From contig CM035161.1 of assembly GCA_020205615.1 (NCBI GenBank), positions 310,001 through 374,000 on the forward strand: a stretch of DNA of 64,000 nucleotides, given 5' to 3'. Positions within the stretch are counted from its first letter, which is position 1; every line of letters starts with the position of its first letter. The notes under the pieces were generated by a model. That model saw only the letters and a program-made list of their open reading frames with translations, was not told the DNA's origin and did not search any database. Position numbers and translations under genes: made by a program. Positions 11,120 through 24,390 of the stretch are shown here, piece after piece. The stretch comes from Panax quinquefolius. Lineage: Eukaryota; Streptophyta; Magnoliopsida; Apiales; Araliaceae.

Positions 11120-13008
11120 TGTTAGATTTGTAATATTCATAACGCAATCAAATTGCAAAATAATGCGGAAGCGTGTAAAAATCAGAGTTTAAAAAATTTA
11201 CAAACCATATACCCGGATCACCCTTTATGCACAATTATTAATTAAACGAAAAGATAAAGAATAAATCATACCCTTGAAGATCGAGCTTCCTCAAGTACAA
11301 GTTCACCTCCAAATCCTTTCGCGTTCAACTTGAATCCACCGGGTTTGGTTCCTTCCTTTGATCAACGTTAGCCACCCAAGAGTTTGGCCTCTAGAGGTGA
11401 TCCACCAAGGAATAATAATGATTCAAGAAAAGGGTGGTTGGCTAAACCCTAGTTTTTCTATCTCTATAGAAAGGGTGTACTCTCCCAACAATTGAAATTA
11501 TGTCGTATGTTGAAAAAATCAACAACCCCCATCACCCATAATAAGACTCCTCTTATTAATAGATGTGGGCAACCCACATTAACAATTAAGGAATTGGGTT
11601 TTAATTTAATTAATTAAATTCTTTTAATTAATTAAGCTCCCTAATCTTATTAGGGATAATTAATTAAACTCCTTTAATTAATTTTCCTTCCTAATCCAAT
11701 TAGGAATAAATGAGAGTACTTATATTAAATTAATTCCTAAACTCTTTTTAAATTAAATTAAAATAATAATAATTGTAATAATATTAATAAGACTCCTCTT
11801 ATTAATTTATATTTAATATTTCTAAAATATTAAATAATAAATATTAAGCTATTTAATTTATTCTATCACCATAGATTAAATTAAATATACTTAACATATA
11901 TTATTACGATTATGCCATTAACTTCTTAAATAATTATTCTTCCTTTTATGGTGTGACCCTTTAGATTCTCCATATTAAACCTATTGTGAATAAATCAATT
12001 AGAACAATTCTAATCTTATTTAAATAAATAAATTAAACAATTAATTTATTTAAATAAATAATATTTATTCTACAATAGAGATAAGCCTCCCCAATGATCA
12101 ACGACTTTCCAGATAATATTGATTTCAACATTAATCATTAAAGAACCTTTGAGTAAATAGTTACCGTATAATTCAATCCTTCCACCATACAATGTCCCAA
12201 TTAAATATAAGACATGGAATTCTTGTCAAGTCTTATTTTATTTAATTATATGTATTTCGACTCTTAAATGTACAACTCCAAATAATGCAAATTAGAAACT
12301 CCTTCTAATTTCATTTTGCCTTAACCAAGGACTCTTTGGGTTGTCATTTATCGAATCACATAGGACATTTCTCTTCTTGTATTAGAGTGGTAGATTCTTT
12401 ATTGATCATACATTATCTCCATGTACAACTTATTATACCCAAGCATACCTTTGATATACCCTAAGGGTCTTAAGGAATAAGTCAAAGTATAACTCACCAT
12501 ACACAAGATACTATGATGATCTCAAGTCCAAGGATTACTTGTAGATACTATCACTACAGAATTCCTATTGACAGCAAATAAAACTCCATTAGGTATTCCT
12601 TAATGAGCCACGCTCAAAGTGAACTTATTCTCTAATAAGCACCTACATACTTGCTTTAGTGTGTCCACACAAATGATCATGAGATCAATCATCCTCATCC
12701 AATGAAAGCAAGTTAACATATGTACCAATCTATCCGGATTCACTAATCCCCAATTTAGTAATCCAATGATTGGGAACTATTTTAGTTTTAAGCTTTCTAA
12801 GAATTTAGATCTCATTAGAATGATCATCATCATTATTCTAAAAGCATTGCTTAAAACTATGGGTTTATCACATATTATAAAACAAAGATCATGTAGATAA
12901 TTAAAAGCCTTTAATAAATTAATACTTTTTATTAATAAATGAATAAGATTGTTACAAAGTATATGCTTTATCATCAAACATGATTGGCTTGTGTGCATAC
13001 TACTTTCA
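11120..13008 (-). repeat. Copia 3' LTR (element sense)
   Basis: 1889 bp, TGTTAGATTTGTAATATTCA at its left edge and ACTACTTTCA at its right. It matches 18418-20293 along its whole length with small indels (for example around 11390, 11510 and 12090). It contains many AATTAATTAAA tracts and no coding frame. Confidence 0.93.
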
Positions 13009-13019
13009 ATCTCCCACTT
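13009..13019 (-). promoter_or_regulatory. Copia polypurine tract
   Basis: Minus-strand AAGTGGGAGAT lies directly against the LTR. This is the expected position and composition for the plus-strand primer of reverse transcription. Confidence 0.75.
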
Positions 13020-16000
13020 TGCACTAAAGCCAATCGTCATGGTATCTTATACTCTTCTTCTCTAAGTGACGATTATCCCGCCGTTGGATAAGCTTTAGTT
13101 AATGGATATGTAATGTTGTTCTTGAGAGTCCACTATCTCTATAGTGATTTCCCATCTTTTAATGATTCTAATAATCAAATGAAAGTGCCACAACACATGT
13201 TTAGATCCAAGATGAGACTTGGGAACTATTCCTAGTTCTGTAATGAACTTATCATCCAAACAATCAACTTGCAGCCTTCATTTATAGCTATATACTTTGT
13301 CTTTATCACTAAACCAAAGAACTCTTTCTTTGTTTGGAACCTTTCCAATTCACTACACCACCGCTCAAGGTAACACTTTACCTTAAAGTGGATTTTTCTC
13401 GTCAGTCTTGGTCATCCGTCTGAAAAACTTGAGTCCATTAAGTCCTCTAGTTTTAATTTAGACCCACCATGAATATGATCACATCCTTAGTGTCGGTTAA
13501 GCACTTTAAGATGTTTTCAGCGACTCATAGTGAACTTCTCCATAATATGACTGATCAACATCAGGTCTCGTACATTTCATTGCATACATGATTGTTACTC
13601 ATGCGACCTCTCTTTTCAGGAGTCTGTGGGGACTATTAAGAGAGATACACTCCATAGCTCATCGACATGAGACATCTCTTGGAGTTTGCCATGCTAAACG
13701 ACTTTAGCATCAAATGAATATACGTTTCTTGGGTTAAGTCGAGCATCCTCTTAAATCTATCTATATAGATTTATATCCCCAATTAAGATACTCTTCCAAA
13801 TCATTCATGGAGGAATGTTTAGACAACTTTATCCTTACTGATTGTAGCATTGGTATGTCATTCCTTATCCGTAGTATATCAACATGTAGTACTAGGAATG
13901 TCACGATGCTCCCACTGACCCTTTTGTACACACTAGGTTCATTCTTATTTTTGATAAAATCAAACTCTTTTGATTTGTTTCATCAAAACGAATGTTCCAT
14001 TTTTGAGAAACTTGCTTCAATCCATTTCTCTGAGTGTCTACAACACCTACCTCATCGTATGTAACTGGATCATCATCTTCTATGATGTGTACCTCATCAT
14101 CATCATTTATGATGAATCCATACCTCCCAGGTATCTTCGGTACTATTCCATATTTACGATTCGGTTGTGGTACAATAGGTCTATCTATAGGTTCCTCTTA
14201 TTTGACTTATAGTGTTTTGTGGTTCTTGAAATCTTCAAGATCTATTATCCTCCCACTAGCCCTTTTTAATGATAAACACCTTTATCATGTAAAGCGTGGT
14301 GTTTCGCAATAAACTCCTTTTTGCTATGTAGGATTATAGAACATATGCCCTAAACTTACTTTTAGGATGTCCCACAAATCAGATTTTGTCAAATTTTGTC
14401 CCAAGCTTATCCTTTGAAACCTTTTCATATAAGTTGACACACCCTTATCTTAACATACTTAAGATTAGGAATCCTCCCCATCCCATAACTTTTATGGAGT
14501 CTTGGGGTAGATTTTGAGGTTACCATTTTAAGTAGATATGCGACCATTTCTAGGACATGATCCTGAAGGATACCGGAATGTCAAGAAAATCATTATGGAC
14601 CGCACTATGTCCAACAAGGTACGATTTTTCCTTTTAGATATACATCAATCAATTATTGCGTGTCGGGATGTGTCCATTATGAGAAGACCATTTGAGATGA
14701 TCTAGAAACTTATTTCACAAGTATTTATTCCTTGATCCGATCAAAGAATCCTAATACTTTGCCAATTTGTTTCATTTTTGAATTCTTTGAACCTTTCAAA
14801 TAATTCACACTTGTATTTCAAAGAAATACACACATTCAACTCTTTGAATAATCATCTCCTTTTCTTATACTAATTTGTTCAATATGCAAAATATATTTTC
14901 ACGTAAGTCAAGTATACAAAATTTATTAAGTAATATTCGATTCTATACAAAACATTATTATTATTATAAATAGAACAACAATTGTTCTTAAATATAATAC
15001 CAAATATTTCATTGTCCAACAATAAAATGGAAATAATGTTTCTAACAAGTATCGAATACAATAACAACTTATTGACTTAATAGATTTGCCCGTAGGGAGT
15101 GCTAAACTATAAGTTTCTATAGCTAATCAAAGAACCTTTGCTTCATTTTCCATATATAGGATTACTTATCTTTGTTTAACTTTCTACTTACCTTGGTCCC
15201 TTCATAAATCTATATTTATGATAACCAAAGTCGGTATCCAATACCCAAGTAGAACCTTGACTTAAAGAAAAATTTATTTCAATCATGAACAAAAATCGAT
15301 ATTATGTAGAAACTTCACAAAGCTTCTTTGGTTAGCCTCTGCAAGATGCTTCTCGCAGCTTTCTTTCCAAAGTCCAGGCTTATTGCGGTGGAAAGCAAAC
15401 TCCTTTGCTATCCGTGACGCTTTTGTTCTTATTATCCTTTGTTTATGTCTTTCTATTTACCTTCTTTGAATCGCTCTTCTTTCGTAAGATCCTTTGGCCC
15501 CTACCAAGTAAGACTTGATCTTTCTTGGTTGAAAGTGACTCTCAACATTTTTCAATATGTTAAGCAAATCAATGAGGTGATATCTAGCTTGTTCATATGA
15601 AAAATTCACAACAATTGTGAAAGGAGTCCGGGAGTGAGTGCAAGATCAAATCTTAGCTCAACTCTCCATCCATGACAAAACCCGTTGTCCTAATTGATCA
15701 ATTAAATTGATAATGTTAAGGACCTACTATAGTGCCATTGGCCATTCTAGATCGGAAGAGCTCCTTAAATATCTGATATCTATCAGTCCTACTTTCCTCA
15801 CCATCAACTACTTGATGTGCAGGAATATAGTAGAAGCATCCATAGTTTCATGCCGATTTCAAGCTCAAGTACTCATGGATGCGAGTATGATGCGTTGAGC
15901 TAATCATCAGCATCATCTTGCCACTTTCTAAAAGTAGCAATCTCTTCCTCGAGGCATTATGCGCAATCATTGCGAGGATAGGCGTATTAAGGATATAAGA

Positions 16001-16110
16001 TAGCTTTTCAACTATGAGAACTATTCTCAAATTCCTTAACCAATCCGCTTTAATTTGGCCCGATTAAATAGCATCTAATATGCTTCGCAGATGATAGTAA
16101 TTTAGACATT
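13020..16110 (-). pseudogene. Copia gag-pol remains
   Basis: No frame is intact, but minus-strand fragments follow the Copia order. Gag near 16030-15860 reads LRIVLIVEKLSYILNTPI. A zinc-knuckle remnant near 15400-15340 reads HRNKPGLWKESCEKHLAE, with its leading cysteines lost. The protease motif near 15260-15220 reads STWVLDTDFGYH, in which the catalytic DTG has become DTD. The gag-pre-integrase/integrase part at 15067-14480 includes KNNCCSIYNN and RTLLDMVRSMM. A linker at 14290-14040 includes PGRYGFIIND. The RNase H end, 13300-13020, includes CTRPDV and GGAVVW-like pieces. The reverse transcriptase core is not recognisable and is probably deleted. The element could not make its own enzymes now. 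Confidence 0.8.
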
Positions 16111-16311
16111 GTAAAATTCTCAGTAAATGAATTTGTAATTAACAACATTTTAACATACATTCTTTTATTAATTACCAAAATAATTTAGGTCTTGTTTTAA
16201 ATTGGTATCTCCCACTATTTTCTTCAAACTATATTACCTCACTTATATAGTTCGGCAAAATCTAATTAAAGATTTGCTAGTGAGAATAAGGATCCCATTT
16301 CAAATGTATAT

Positions 16312-16610
16312 AGCCTTGTGGTGACACAACAAACTATATATAAATAAATAGGTAGACAACTTTTGTCAATTACATCAACTATGTAACTCCTTTTCTTTTG
16401 CCTCTTAGATTATTTTGATCAAGTGGTGGCACATCCGAATCAAAATTATCCAAGTTAAGTCCGACCTAGCACTCCATATATTCAAAAAGAAAATATCATC
16501 CTTGTGGTGACACAACAAAACAATATTGTTCAATTTTTCTTTATAAGCATCAAATGTGATAAATTAACATCTTAAATACTTAATACTTGCCTTGTGGTGA
16601 CACAACAAAC
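16312..16610 (-). repeat. Three copies of a 19-bp motif in the Copia leader
   Basis: CTTGTGGTGACACAACAAA occurs near 16315, 16502 and 16589 (plus-strand reading), each followed by an AT-rich stretch. It lies between the gag remnant and the hairpin-rich leader of the minus-strand element. Role unknown. Confidence 0.8.
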
Positions 16611-17379
16611 TCATATTAAATATTTAATACTCTATTAATTTTATCATGCTAGAAAGGCGACGCTCGATATTCCAAATATCGATGAATGCTTAGGACTTAA
16701 TATAAAAATTGAGGGGTTTGTTATTAATTTGTCTCATCTTGTTTAGCGCATACATATATATATAAAAATACGCGTCGTATTAATGAACATGCGAAGCATG
16801 TTTGCATAATATATAATATATATAGTATAAGCATGCACATATATAGAATACTATATTCTACTGGATTGATTATGGACTTTTATTCTAGTTTGGTTCACTA
16901 GAGCCACCAAGTGAACCAAAAGGTCAAAAACCCTAGGGTGCAAGAAATAATATTTAAATATAACTATTACATTTAAACCCTGCTCCATTACAAACGGGTC
17001 TTCAAGTCATTCTTGTCCTTGATCTCTAATTCTTCAAAATTAATTTCTAAATATTCCTATTACAAAACTATTTTAAAATAAATAAAACCTTGATCGCAAT
17101 CGAGGGAAGTACATAGGAGGAGATAGAATTTACATTAAGAAAAATTAGAGAAGGCGAGGTACGCAGAATTCTATTTAATAAAACCCATACATTCATGCAT
17201 CCAACTAAAATAAAATCCAATCGCATTGGTCAATAAATTCATAATCAATCCCATTTATTATCATACACATCACCATACGCATCAATAAATAACATTCATC
17301 TCATGAATAATAAACATTTAGTATATATATTGATATCATTTAATGGGCAAATTTAGTTAGTATAAAATCTAATTTTAAA

Positions 17380-18045
17380 TCAAAATAAACTCCTTTATTT
17401 TAATCCAAATTTAAATCAAAATAAAACTATTTTAATTTAATTTATCCAATTTTGAATAAAATAAACTATTTTATTTTAATCAAAATTTTAATCAAAATAA
17501 ACTCCTTTATTTTAATTAATTATGGAATCCAATTCCATATATAAAAAATCTTTAATTAAAATAAACTCTTTTATTTTAATTAATTATGGAATCCAATTCC
17601 ATGTAAAAAAAAAAATTATTAAAGAAAACACGGATATTCTTTCCTATTCACAAATAAACTTCTTTATTTTGAATAATATGAAATCATATTTCATATCTAA
17701 ATAAACACTTTATTTAAGGAAATTAGGATTCTCTTTCCTATTCACAAATAAACTCCTTTATTTTTTGAATAATATGAAATCTTATTTCATATTTAAATAA
17801 AATCCTTTATTTAAGGAAAAATAGAATCCAATTTCAACTCCAATTAGTTAAGATGAAATTTAATTTTAAAATTAAAATAAATCTTTTATTTTAATATTAA
17901 AATAAACCTTTTATTTTAAGATTAAAACAAACCTTTTTATTTTAATTATAAAATTATTTAAAATTAAAATAAAACTTTATATTTTAATATTAAAATAAAC
18001 CTTTTATTTTAAAATTAAAATAAACTTTTATTTTAAATATATAAT
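17380..18045 (-). repeat. Copia leader array of AAAATAAA/TTTATTTT hairpins
   Basis: About 14 copies of a self-complementary unit of the form AAAATAAACTCCTTTATTTT (8-bp stem, 4-6 nt loop). They are separated by linkers such as TTAATTATGGAATCCAATTC. The array fills the untranslated leader between the primer-binding site and gag. An RNA copy would be a string of short A-U hairpins. Confidence 0.85.
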
Positions 18046-18403
18046 AATTAAGAATATATATATATATATATAACTGCTTCTTAAAAACCGCAATAATCTG
18101 ACGCTTAAAAAACTTGTTAATCCTGTAAAAAAAAAACGGACTTGATTTGCGTGCGCTGCACCAAATTAAATGCTTTCCGTGCCACATTGCTTACCAGTAG
18201 ATTAAACTTAGTACATCACCATGCTAGCCACGTGATAACAACTAACCAAGCAACCAGATTTTCGGTTTTAAAAAAAAAATTGCAACGGTTTTTTTTTATT
18301 ATTATTAAATTCTATACAATAAAATTATGCCCAATTAAATTATTCTAAACACATATCAATATACATATTAAATTAAAACAATTAATAATTTGCATAAAAG
18401 TTT

Positions 18404-18416
18404 GGCTCTGATACCA
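18404..18416 (-). promoter_or_regulatory. Copia primer-binding site
   Basis: Minus-strand TGGTATCAGAGCC, one base inside the LTR. It is complementary to the 3' end of plant initiator methionine tRNA, the usual Copia primer. It fixes the element's orientation. Confidence 0.93.
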
Positions 18417-18417
18417 C

Positions 18418-20293
18418 TGTTAGATTTGTAATATTCATAACGCAATCAAATTGCAAAATAATGCGGAAGCGTGTAAAAATCGAGTTTAAAAATTTACAAA
18501 CCATATACCCTTGATCACCCTTTATGCACAATTATTAATTAAACGAAAAGATAAAGTATAAATCATACCCTTGAAGATCGAGCTTCCTCGTGCAAGTTCA
18601 CCTCCAAATCCTTTCGCGTTCAACTTGAATCCACCGGTTTGGTTCCTTCCTTTCGATCAACGTTAGCCACCCAAGCGTTTGGCCTCTGAGGTGATCCACC
18701 AAGGAATAATAATGATTCAAGAAAAGGGTGGTTGGCTAAACCCTAGTTTTTCTATCTCTATAGAAAGGTGTACTCTCCCAACAATTGAAATTATATGTAT
18801 ATGTTGAAAAATCAACAACCCCCATCACCCATAATAAGACTCCTCTTATTAATAGATGTGGGCAACCCACCTTAACAATTAAGAAATTGGGTTTTAATTT
18901 AATTAATTAAATTCTTTTAATTAATTAAGCTCCCTAATCTTATTAGGGATAATTAATTAAACTCCTTTAATTAATTTTCCTTCCTAATCCAATTAGGAAT
19001 AAATGAAAGTACTTATATTAAATTAATTCCTAAACTCTTTAGAAATTAAAATAATAATAATTGTAATAATATTAATAAGACTCCTCTTATTAATTTATAT
19101 TTAATATTTCTAAAATATTAAATAATAAATATTAAGCTATTTAATTTATTCTATCACCATAGATTAAATTAAATATACTTAACATATTATTACGATTATG
19201 CCATTAACTTCTTAAATAATTATTCTTCCTTTTATGGTGTGACCCTTTAGGTTCTCCATATTAAACCGGTTGTGAATAAATCAATTAGAACAATTCTAAT
19301 CTTATTTAAATAAATAAATTAAACAATTAATTTATTTAAATAAATAATATTTATTCTACAATAGTGATAAGTTCTCCCAAGCGATCAACGACTTTCCGAT
19401 AATATATAGATTTCAACATTAATCATTAAAGAACCTTTGAGTAAATAGTTACTGTGACAATTCAATCCTTCCACCATACAATGTCCCAATTAAATATAAG
19501 ACACGGAATTATCATGTCAAGTCTTATTTTATTTAATTATATGTATTTCGACTCTTAAATGCACAACTCCAAATAATGCAAATTAGAAACTCCTTCTAAT
19601 TTCATTTTGCCTTAACCAAGGACTCTTTGGGTTGTCATTTATCGAATCACATAGACATTTCTCTTTTTTATTAAGTGGTAGATTCTTTATTGATCATACA
19701 TTATCTCCATGTACTAACTTATTATACCCAAGCATACCCTTTGATATACCCTAAGGGTCTTAAGGAATAAGTCAAAGTATAACTCATCATACACAAGATA
19801 CTATGATGATCTCAAGTCCAAGGATTACTTGTCTACTATCACTACAGAATTCCTATTGACAGAAATAAAACTCCATTAGGTATTCCTTAGCGAGCCACGC
19901 TCAAATGAACTTATTCTCTAATAAGCACCTACATACTTGCTTTAGTGTCTCCACACAAATGATCATGAGATCAATCATCCTCATCCAATGAAGCAAGCAA
20001 TATATGTACCAATCTATCCGGATTCACTAATCCCCAATTTAGTAATCCAACGATTGGGAACTATTTTAGTTTTAAGCTTTCTAAGAATTTAGATCTCATT
20101 AGAATGATCATCATCATTATTCTAAAAGCATTGCTTAAAACTATGGGTTTATCACATATTATAAAAACAAAGATCATGTAGATAATTAAAAGCCTTTAAT
20201 AAATTAATACTTTTTATTAATAAATGAATAAGATTGTTACAAAGTATATGCTTTATCATCAAACATGATTGGCTTGTGTGCATACTACTTTCA
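18418..20293 (-). repeat. Copia 5' LTR (element sense)
   Basis: 1876 bp, bounded by TGTTAG and CTTTCA on the plus strand. It pairs with 11120-13008. On the minus strand it would drive transcription leftward through the leader and gag-pol remains. Confidence 0.93.
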
Positions 20294-21560
20294 GAGCGAT
20301 GGGGTAGTTTCATTGAGAAATTTAACTTGAAAGACAATGATTTGTTGACTGGGTTATACGATGAGAGAAGTTGTTGGGTGTCTGCATTTTTAAAGAATAC
20401 TTTTTGGGCTGGAATGTCCTCAACTCAAAGAAGTGAAAGTATGAATGCTTTTTTTTATGGTTATGTGAATTCAAGGACAACCTTAAAACAATTTGTTGAG
20501 CAGTATGAGAATGCATTAAGAAGTAAGGTGCAAAAAGAGAATGAGGCTGATTTCAATTCTTTCGACCATTGGATTCCATGCCTTACTGACTATCCATTTG
20601 AGAAACAATTTCAAGATACTTATACCACGAAAAAATTCAAGGAATTTCAAAAAGAGGTAAAAGGGAAGCTTTATTATGCCATTGATTCAGTTAAAGTAGA
20701 ATGTGGTTTTGAGGTGTACGATGTTACACAGGATATGTTTGGAGGGACTCGCGAAGCCAATTTTAAAGTTTATTTTTAAGAAGATGAATGTACCATTAAG
20801 TGCAACTGTCAATTATTTGAGTTCATGGGAATATTATGTAGACATGCCCTTACAATGTTCTTTGAAAAACGCGAGTTCGAACCTTCATCGATAAATTCAT
20901 TCTTCAAGGTGGAGGAAATACGTTAAGAGGTGTCATAAGAAGGTTAAGATAATATATTCTGACTGGACGTTGAATCCAAAAAATGAACGTTTTGATAGGA
21001 TGTGCAACTCTTTTTATGAAGCGGCAGACTTGGCAACAGATAATGAAGATAAGACAAAAGTTGTTATGCATTGGATTAAAAAGCTTGTTAATGTACTAAA
21101 AAAATGATGGAACGTGTGGAAATAAACAGTCGACTCCTTTCAGACAAGACACCCATGTGGGTAGTGGTTGTAAAGAAAGCAACAATATTCGTAATCCTTT
21201 GTCGGTTCATCGTAAAGGTCGGCCCCGCTTTAAAAGGCTTCAATCTAAGATTGAGAAAGTTGTTAAAAGTATAAGGGTGAGGAAAGAGAAAGAGAAAAAG
21301 AAAGGGAAAGACAAGGCTATTGAAGATAACATGAATTTCACTAATTTGGTAAACCTTTTTCTTTAATTTTTTCAAATGTAAAAACTTATTTATTTAGATT
21401 AATGCATGTCTTATTTTACTGCATTTTTTTTGTGTAGAGTTCTAAAGATGACTATTTTGTAAGCATACTCAATAACCCATATCAAGTCGAACATCAAGAT
21501 GAACATGGTCTAGAAGACTACACGAGACATGGTGCAATAGATCTTAATTTACAGGTTTGA

Positions 21561-21802
21561 AATAGTAAAGCACTAATAGAACTTGTTTTTTTAGTAAATT
21601 ACTAGCACTAGTATGAATCCGCGCGATGGTTTTCTCTTTCAAGTCGAGTATATATTTGTTCAATCTTAGTAATTAGTTAGGTTGTAAGTTTAGATTTTTT
21701 TTCCTTCTCAACTATTGATTCAATCATAAATTCTTCAATAAATGACTACATATAGCTTACTCCCTTCCCTCCCTTAATATAAAACTTTTTAGAATTTTGC
21801 AC
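21561..21802. other. Gene-free spacer after the FAR1-like remnant
   Basis: About 240 bp of AT-rich DNA between the last FAR1-like exon and the next Gypsy LTR. It may be the old 3' flank of the FAR1-like gene. No feature recognised. Confidence 0.4.
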
Positions 21803-22230
21803 TGTAAGACCCCGAATTTTATGAAATAAAAATATTTAATTTTTTTATAATTATTATTTTATTTAATAAATGGTTAAATTGATAAGAGGTTAAAGTTAAA
21901 GGTGATATGTGAAAATTTTATAAAGTAAGCAAGTTGTCATAAAATATTAGTTTGGTCGGGGATTATTCTTTTTATCGGGGAATATCCATAAGACGACATA
22001 ATCATTGGTGGACCCCACAACGGAATTAATGTCGAATTTAGAAAGCGGCAGAAATAACCTTTTTATAAAAATAATGGCAAAACTTTTACGGATAACTATT
22101 GAAAAACCCGATGATAAAAATACAGTAATACGCGTGGTTGCATAGTAGCACACGGTATTGTACAATATATTTGATTATTAATGCTTATGTGAGAAGTTAC
22201 TCAGTTTTACTCAATTAATGCAATAGTAGT

Positions 22231-24008
22231 TGTAAAATCCCAAATTTTACGAATAAAGATTTAATTTTCTCGAAATATTTTTTTCAAAATTATGGTGTGG
22301 ATTTGAGATAATGTTATAGTTGTGGGTAATATTTATAAATTTTATAAGTTGTTTTATAATATTCGTTTGGTCGGAGAATATTCTTTTTGTCTGAGAATAT
22401 CCGTACGACGACACAATCATTGGTGGACCGACAATGTAATTATTGTCGATTGAGAAAACGACAAAATATTTTTTTATGAAAATAATCTACGAAGTTTTAC
22501 CGTTAAAACCGCTGAACTACTCAAGAGAAAAAAATACAAAGAATCTGGCGTGGTTGCATAGTAGCACACGATATTGATTATTGATGCTTACGTGAGAAGT
22601 CACTCAGTTTTGTTCAATTATTGCTACAGTAATTGCTACATAGTATCTCACGTTATTTGATTTAATTATTATCGATTTTTTATATATTATTAAATCAATA
22701 ATTGAGATGACAGAGTTATTAATATTATTATTTGCAATATTAACGATGTCTAGAGTTCTGCCAAGGAGAGGTTTGGTCACCTAATTGCGCGCCAATAGGA
22801 AGAAATCCTTATTGGAAATCCCCCTCTTTTATGGGAACGACCTGGTCGATTAATATTGTGAATTATAATAATGATGATAAATATTGTTAAATATATTGAG
22901 GTGTCTTTTTATGAAGTCACGGAAGTTTATATATATATATATATTATATATATATATTTTATTTTATTAGTATTATTAATGTAATAAAACAGAAAAGCTT
23001 TTTATATAAAACAGAATACTTTTATAAAGTTATTTATTTTATTAGACAATAATTAAAATATAATATATTTTATTATACATAGTATTTTGCATAGTAAAAT
23101 CTTTTTATATAAAATGTAATACTTTTATAAAGTTATTTGTTTTATTAGACAATAATTAGAATATAATATATTTTATTATGCATAATGTTTTGCATATAAA
23201 AAATCTTTTTATATAAAATAGAATACTTTTATGAAGTTATTTATTTTATTAGACTATAAATAGAATATATTATATTCTATTATGCATAGTGTTTGCATAG
23301 AGCCTGCATTTGTTTTACGAATAAAGATTTAATTTTTTGAATTTTTTTCAAAATTATGGTGTGGATTTGAGATAATGTTATAGTTGTGTGTAATATTTAT
23401 AATTTTTGAAAAGTATGCAAGTTGTTGTATAATATTCGTTTGGTCGGAGAATATTTTTTTTGTCGGAGAATATCCGCATGCGACTCAAGACAATCATTGG
23501 TGGACTCCACAACGGAATTATTGTCGAATTGAGAAAATGACAAAAATATTTTTATGAAAATAACGGTGGAAATTTTACCGTTAAAACTGTTGAACTACTT
23601 TTGTAGTAAAATACAATAATACACGTGGTTGCATATAGAGTAGATACCAGTATTGATTATTGATGCTTACGTGAGAAGTCACTCAATTTTGTTCAATTAT
23701 TACTACAAATGAATTGTTGCATATTATCTCACGTTATTTGATTCAATTATTATCGATATTTTATATATTATTAAATCAATAATTGAGATGATGAGTTATT
23801 AATATTATTATTTGCAATATTAACGATGTCTGTAAGTTACATCGAGAGAAGTTTGGTCACCTAATCATACTTCCCAATAAGGATAAATCCTTATTGGAAA
23901 GCCCCCTCTTTCCTGGGAATGACTTGGTCGATTAATATTGTAAATTATAATAATGATGATAAATGTTGTTAAATATATTGAGGTGCCTTTTTATGAAGTC
24001 ACTTCGGA

Positions 24009-24049
<41 letters not shown>

Positions 24050-24390
24050 TTTGTTTTATTAGTATTATTAATGTAATAAAATATAATACTTTTATAAAGT
24101 TATTTATTTTATTGTATAATAATTAGAATATAATATATTTTATTATGCATAGTATTTTGAATAGTAAAATCTTTTTATATAAAATGTAATATTTTTATAA
24201 AGTTATTTGTTTTATTAGACAATAATTAGAATATAATATATTTTATTATGCATAGTGTTTTCAGATAGTAAAATCTTTTTTATAAAAATGATTACTTTTA
24301 TAAAGTTATTTGTTTTATTAGACTATAAATAGAATATATTATATTCTATTATGCATAGTGTTTTGCATAAGGTTCCAGATAGTATTTGTA
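22231..24390 (+). repeat. Tandem duplication of ~1.08-kb LTR 5' segment
   Basis: Units of about 22231-23311 and 23312-24390 share the same order of blocks: TTATGGTGTGGATTTGAGAT, CGTTTGGTCGGAGAATATT, TGCTTACGTGAGAAGTCACT, the AAGTTTGGTCACCTAAT block, a (TA)n tract, and two or three ATAATATATTTTATTATGCA segments. The shorter piece at 21803-22230 is a third, truncated start. Confidence 0.85.

Larger units (their letters stand above)
11120..20293 (-). mobile_element. Decayed full-length Ty1/Copia retrotransposon (9174 bp)
   Basis: Two long LTRs (11120-13008 and 18418-20293) are bounded by TG...CA and flanked by the perfect duplication GAGCG (11115-11119 and 20294-20298). The primer-binding site next to the right LTR (TGGTATCAGAGCC on the minus strand) matches initiator-tRNA-Met priming. 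A purine tract (AAGTGGGAGAT, minus strand) lies against the left LTR. Gag and pol traces run on the minus strand. It sits inside the transposase-core exon of the FAR1-like gene. The LTRs differ by scattered small indels and substitutions, so the insertion is not new. Confidence 0.95.
7546..21560 (+). pseudogene. FAR1/FHY3-type (MULE transposase-derived) gene split by two LTR insertions
   Basis: Four coding pieces line up with a FAR1-related protein. 7546-7975 carries the zinc-binding N-terminal domain (KAKIRNCRVEDGKV, DHNHHRAGKF) and YVKRRLELNDRAGI. 10588-11119 carries the MULE transposase core with DGRLQNVFWADARSR, ITFDTTYLTNKYDM, FVGVNHHGQS and DQDKAMKKAI. 20294-20780 continues the core with WAGMSSTQRSESMNAFF and ends near the SWIM-type zinc finger CNCQLFEFMGILCRHAL (20800-20850). 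21157-21366 and 21437-21558 give the basic C-terminal region and a last exon. Family members regulate transcription in the nucleus (light signalling in FHY3/FAR1) and descend from MULE transposases. Here the N-terminal part has frameshifts and stops, and the start is lost at the junction with the Gypsy remnant. A solo LTR (7976-10587) and a Copia element (11120-20293) interrupt the reading frame, and a further frameshift lies near 20890. The product is surely not made. Whether it was a host gene or a resident transposase is open. Confidence 0.85.

Noticed and set aside
12777..13040. 87-aa minus-strand frame overlapping the Copia LTR end
   Set aside because: It spans the LTR/internal border, a similar frame recurs at the other LTR, and it shows no protein similarity.
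11120..20293. A 9-kb intron in the FAR1-like gene
   Set aside because: The boundaries are TG...CA LTR ends with a 5-bp target duplication, not GT-AG splice sites, and the interior is a Copia element.
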